A DNA stretch of 64,000 bases from Teichococcus vastitatis (GTDB lineage: Bacteria; Pseudomonadota; Alphaproteobacteria; Acetobacterales; Acetobacteraceae). Under the pieces are notes generated by a model. The model made no database searches and was not told the DNA's origin. It worked only from the letters and a program-made list of their open reading frames with translations. The position numbers and the translations under genes are program-made. The stretch covers positions 62,001-126,000 of the forward strand of contig NZ_QXGS01000003.1 in NCBI RefSeq assembly GCF_003604215.1, written 5' to 3'. Within the stretch, counting starts at the first letter, position 1. Each line of letters begins with the position of its first letter. Shown here in pieces: positions 62,351 through 64,000 of the stretch.

Positions 62351-62391
62351 GGAAAACCTATCGAATGAAAGCAGGAAAGGAAGGGTTTTCC
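62351..62391. promoter_or_regulatory. Inverted repeat in the LysR/RraA intergenic region, probable operator
   Basis: GGAAAACC (62351-62358) and GGTTTTCC (62384-62391) are perfect 8-bp arms, 33 bp centre to centre or about three helical turns. The left arm adjoins the LysR start codon. This position fits an autoregulatory and activation site for the LysR protein. Confidence 0.55.
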
Positions 62392-62447
62392 GATCCCTCT
62401 CCGGTGGCGCAGGATGAGGTTCCATGACGAACAAGGAAGGCCCTGCC

Positions 62448-63164
62448 ATGCCCGTCGACGTTCAGCCGCTTGATCCCAAGGTGGTGGAGGTGCTGTCCGG
62501 CATCTCCACCGCGACGCTGACCACCGTGCTTTTGAAGAAGGGGCTGCGCAATGTGTGGATGCGCGGCACTCGTCCGTTGAAGCCGGGCCAGCCGCGCCTC
62601 GTCGGGCGTGCTTTCACGCTCCGCTTCGTGCCGGCGCGCGAGGATCTGGCGACGCCGGAATCCTGGTCGAACCCGATCTCCACCCGCTCCGCCATCGAGG
62701 CGATGCCGGAGAACGTGATCGTCGTGGCCGATGCCATGGGCGTCACCGATGCCGGCATCTTCGGCGACATCCTGTGCGCGCGCATGGCGAAGCGGCAGGT
62801 CGCGGCGCTGGTCACCGATGGGGTGATGCGGGACGCCTCCGGGGTGATCGGCACCGGCCTGCCGGTGTGGTGCCAGGGCGCGGCGGCGCCGCCTTCCGTG
62901 GCGGGGCTGACCTTCGTGAACTGGCAGGAGCCGGTGGGCTGCGGCGGCGTCGCGGTGTTCCCCAACGACGTGGTGGTGGTGGATGACGACGGCGCGGTGC
63001 TGATCCCGCAGGCGTTGCTGGCCGCCGTGGTGGAACTCGCCACCGAGCAGGAGGCGATGGAAAGCTGGATCATGTCGGAAGTCGAGGCTGGGGCCGCCTT
63101 GCCCGGCCTATATCCGCCGAATGCGGAGAACAAGGCCCGCTACGAGGCCAGCCGCCGCAAGTGA
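62448..63164 (+). CDS. RraA/aldolase family protein (HMG/CHA aldolase-like)
   Basis: A 238-residue protein of the RraA superfamily, which contains RNase E inhibitors and 4-hydroxy-4-methyl-2-oxoglutarate/4-carboxy-4-hydroxy-2-oxoadipate aldolases of aromatic breakdown. Landmarks are LSGISTATLTTVLLKKGLRN, RLVGRAFTLRFVPA, GVTDAGIFGDILCARMAKRQ (G-x-x-x-G-D active-site region), LVTDGVMRDASGV (R-D substrate/metal pair) and FPNDVVVVDDDGAVLIPQAL. Beside a LysR and a TctC receptor, a catabolic aldolase role is more likely than RNase control. AAGGAAGG 7 nt before the ATG at 62448 decides the start over ATG 62424. Confidence 0.85.
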   Translation: MPVDVQPLDPKVVEVLSGISTATLTTVLLKKGLRNVWMRGTRPLKPGQPRLVGRAFTLRFVPAREDLATPESWSNPISTRSAIEAMPENVIVVADAMGVTDAGIFGDILCARMAKRQVAALVTDGVMRDASGVIGTGLPVWCQGAAAPPSVAGLTFVNWQEPVGCGGVAVFPNDVVVVDDDGAVLIPQALLAAVVELATEQEAMESWIMSEVEAGAALPGLYPPNAENKARYEASRRK

Positions 63165-63246
63165 GCTGATCCGCCGCGACGGCCACGCCTCCACCCAAGA
63201 GGGGCGGGCCGGCGAGGGCGCCAGAGAACCAAGGGAGACAAGGAAG

Positions 63247-64000
63247 ATGACAGTGAACCGTCGCGGCTTGATCGTGGGTACGGCGGCCCTGGGAGCCTTC
63301 GCGGCCCTCGGGCGCCCCGGCTTGGTCCGGAACGCCCGGGCCGCATCGGCTTGGCCGGAGCGGCCAATCACCGTGGTGGTGCCGTTCCCGCCGGGTGGTG
63401 GCGTGGATCAGATGGCCCGGCTGATGGCGCAGGCGGCGCAGCGCCACCTGCCGAACAGCACCTTCATTGTCGAGAACCGCCCTGGCGCCGGCAGCCAGAT
63501 CGGCATGGAATACGCCTTCACCGCCCGTCCGGACGGCTACACGCTGTGCGCCGTGACGTCACCGGCGATGATGACCATTCCTTACGAACGGCCGGTGCGA
63601 TACCGAGTGGCCGAGTTCGACTACCTGGCCAATGTGGTGGACGATCCGGGCGGGTTGTGGGTGAAGCAGGATTCACCCATCCGCGACCTCGGTGACCTGC
63701 TGCAGCGAGCCAAGACCACGTCCGGCGGGTTGAGCCTCGGCACCACCGGCATCGGCTCCGACGACCACCTCCTGATGCTGGAACTGGAGCAGGCGGTGCC
63801 CGGCGCCAAGTTCAGCCACGTGCCGTTCAACGGTGCTGCGCCGTTGCAGACCGCAGTGCTGGGCGGCCACCTCGATGTCGGCTGCTTCAACGTCAGCGAA
63901 GGCAATCCCGGGTTTCGCGACGGCCGCTTCCGCTGCCTAGCCCAGGCGGGCGCGCAACGCGATCCGGCGCTGCCGGAAATCGCCACGCTGACCGAGCAGG
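63247..64000 (+). CDS. Bug/TctC family receptor, 3' end cut by window
   Basis: The first 251 codons of a tripartite tricarboxylate transporter receptor. The leader MTVNRRGLIVGTAALGAFAA has a twin-arginine-like start. Landmarks are WPERPITVVVPFPPGGGVDQ, FIVENRPGAGSQIGMEYAFT, RPDGYTLCAVTSPAMM and SHVPFNGAAPLQTAVLGGHL, with LPEIATLTEQ at the edge. It follows the RraA-family gene by about 80 bp and may take up the substrate or precursor degraded by that enzyme. About 70 C-terminal residues are missing outside the window. Confidence 0.93.
   Translation, partial: MTVNRRGLIVGTAALGAFAALGRPGLVRNARAASAWPERPITVVVPFPPGGGVDQMARLMAQAAQRHLPNSTFIVENRPGAGSQIGMEYAFTARPDGYTLCAVTSPAMMTIPYERPVRYRVAEFDYLANVVDDPGGLWVKQDSPIRDLGDLLQRAKTTSGGLSLGTTGIGSDDHLLMLELEQAVPGAKFSHVPFNGAAPLQTAVLGGHLDVGCFNVSEGNPGFRDGRFRCLAQAGAQRDPALPEIATLTEQ

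Noticed and set aside
1-64000. CRISPR arrays, prophage, insertion sequences, tRNA or rRNA genes
   Set aside because: No regularly spaced repeats, transposase or integrase motifs, cloverleaf sequences or rRNA-like stretches were recognised anywhere in the window.

Overview
This is a roughly 70% GC bacterial chromosome segment. I infer an alphaproteobacterium, most likely a Roseomonas-like member of the Acetobacteraceae. The grounds are the very high GC, the SAM-II-type riboswitch (a class known mainly from Alphaproteobacteria), the Fe-type SodB, the pstSCAB-phoU-phoB order, the NDUFAF6-like synthase homologue, the many Bug/TctC, TRAP and peptide-binding receptors with twin-arginine-like leaders, and the best family matches I can recall. 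No 16S or marker phylogeny is available here. I see no phage, insertion sequence, CRISPR array, tRNA or rRNA. The window reads as core and metabolic DNA with a few decayed genes.

Layout. 0-7 kb: housekeeping genes (kdsA partial, a class I HDAC-like amidohydrolase, DUF192, an MBL hydrolase and a DUF815 ATPase, yajC, sodB, an NDUFAF6-like protein). 7-13.4 kb: amino-acid metabolism, with an Lrp regulator divergent from dadA, then a metN-metI-metQ-metQ operon on the minus strand behind a putative SAM-II riboswitch. 13.5-19.4 kb: a DEAD-box helicase, an M20-fold protein that has lost metal ligands, a FadR-type regulator, a decayed solute-binding gene and a nucleoside hydrolase. 19.4-24.6 kb: a minus-strand operon of a small unknown protein, an orphan TRAP receptor and a hybrid histidine kinase, then a glycerophosphodiesterase. 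24.6-29 kb: a type I secretion ABC/MFP pair with a small third gene, and a GtrA protein. 29-36.5 kb: a peptide ABC operon with two tandem receptors. 36.5-40.5 kb: a CoxS/CoxL/CoxM-type molybdenum hydroxylase. 40.5-49 kb: a double cold-shock-domain protein with an Arg/Gly-rich linker and structured leader, a TctC receptor, an SDR, a frameshifted GH8 glucanase, an O-antigen-ligase-like protein and a class III aminotransferase. 49-54.6 kb: a phosphate operon pstSCAB-phoU-phoB behind a Pho box. 54.7-64 kb: an iron-type ABC permease and receptor without an ATPase, an enoyl-CoA hydratase, a YdiJ-like FAD/Fe-S dehydrogenase, and a LysR regulator divergent from an RraA-family gene and a second TctC receptor (cut by the window end).

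How it fits together. The clearest circuits are methionine import under probable SAM control, phosphate import under PhoB control, D-amino-acid oxidation under an Lrp-type regulator, and a LysR-controlled aldolase/transport unit. The most unusual items are the TRAP-receptor/hybrid-kinase operon, the M20 protein lacking catalytic residues, and the cold-shock gene with its long RGG-like linker and leader hairpin. Functional statements rest on motifs read by eye; no database search was run.
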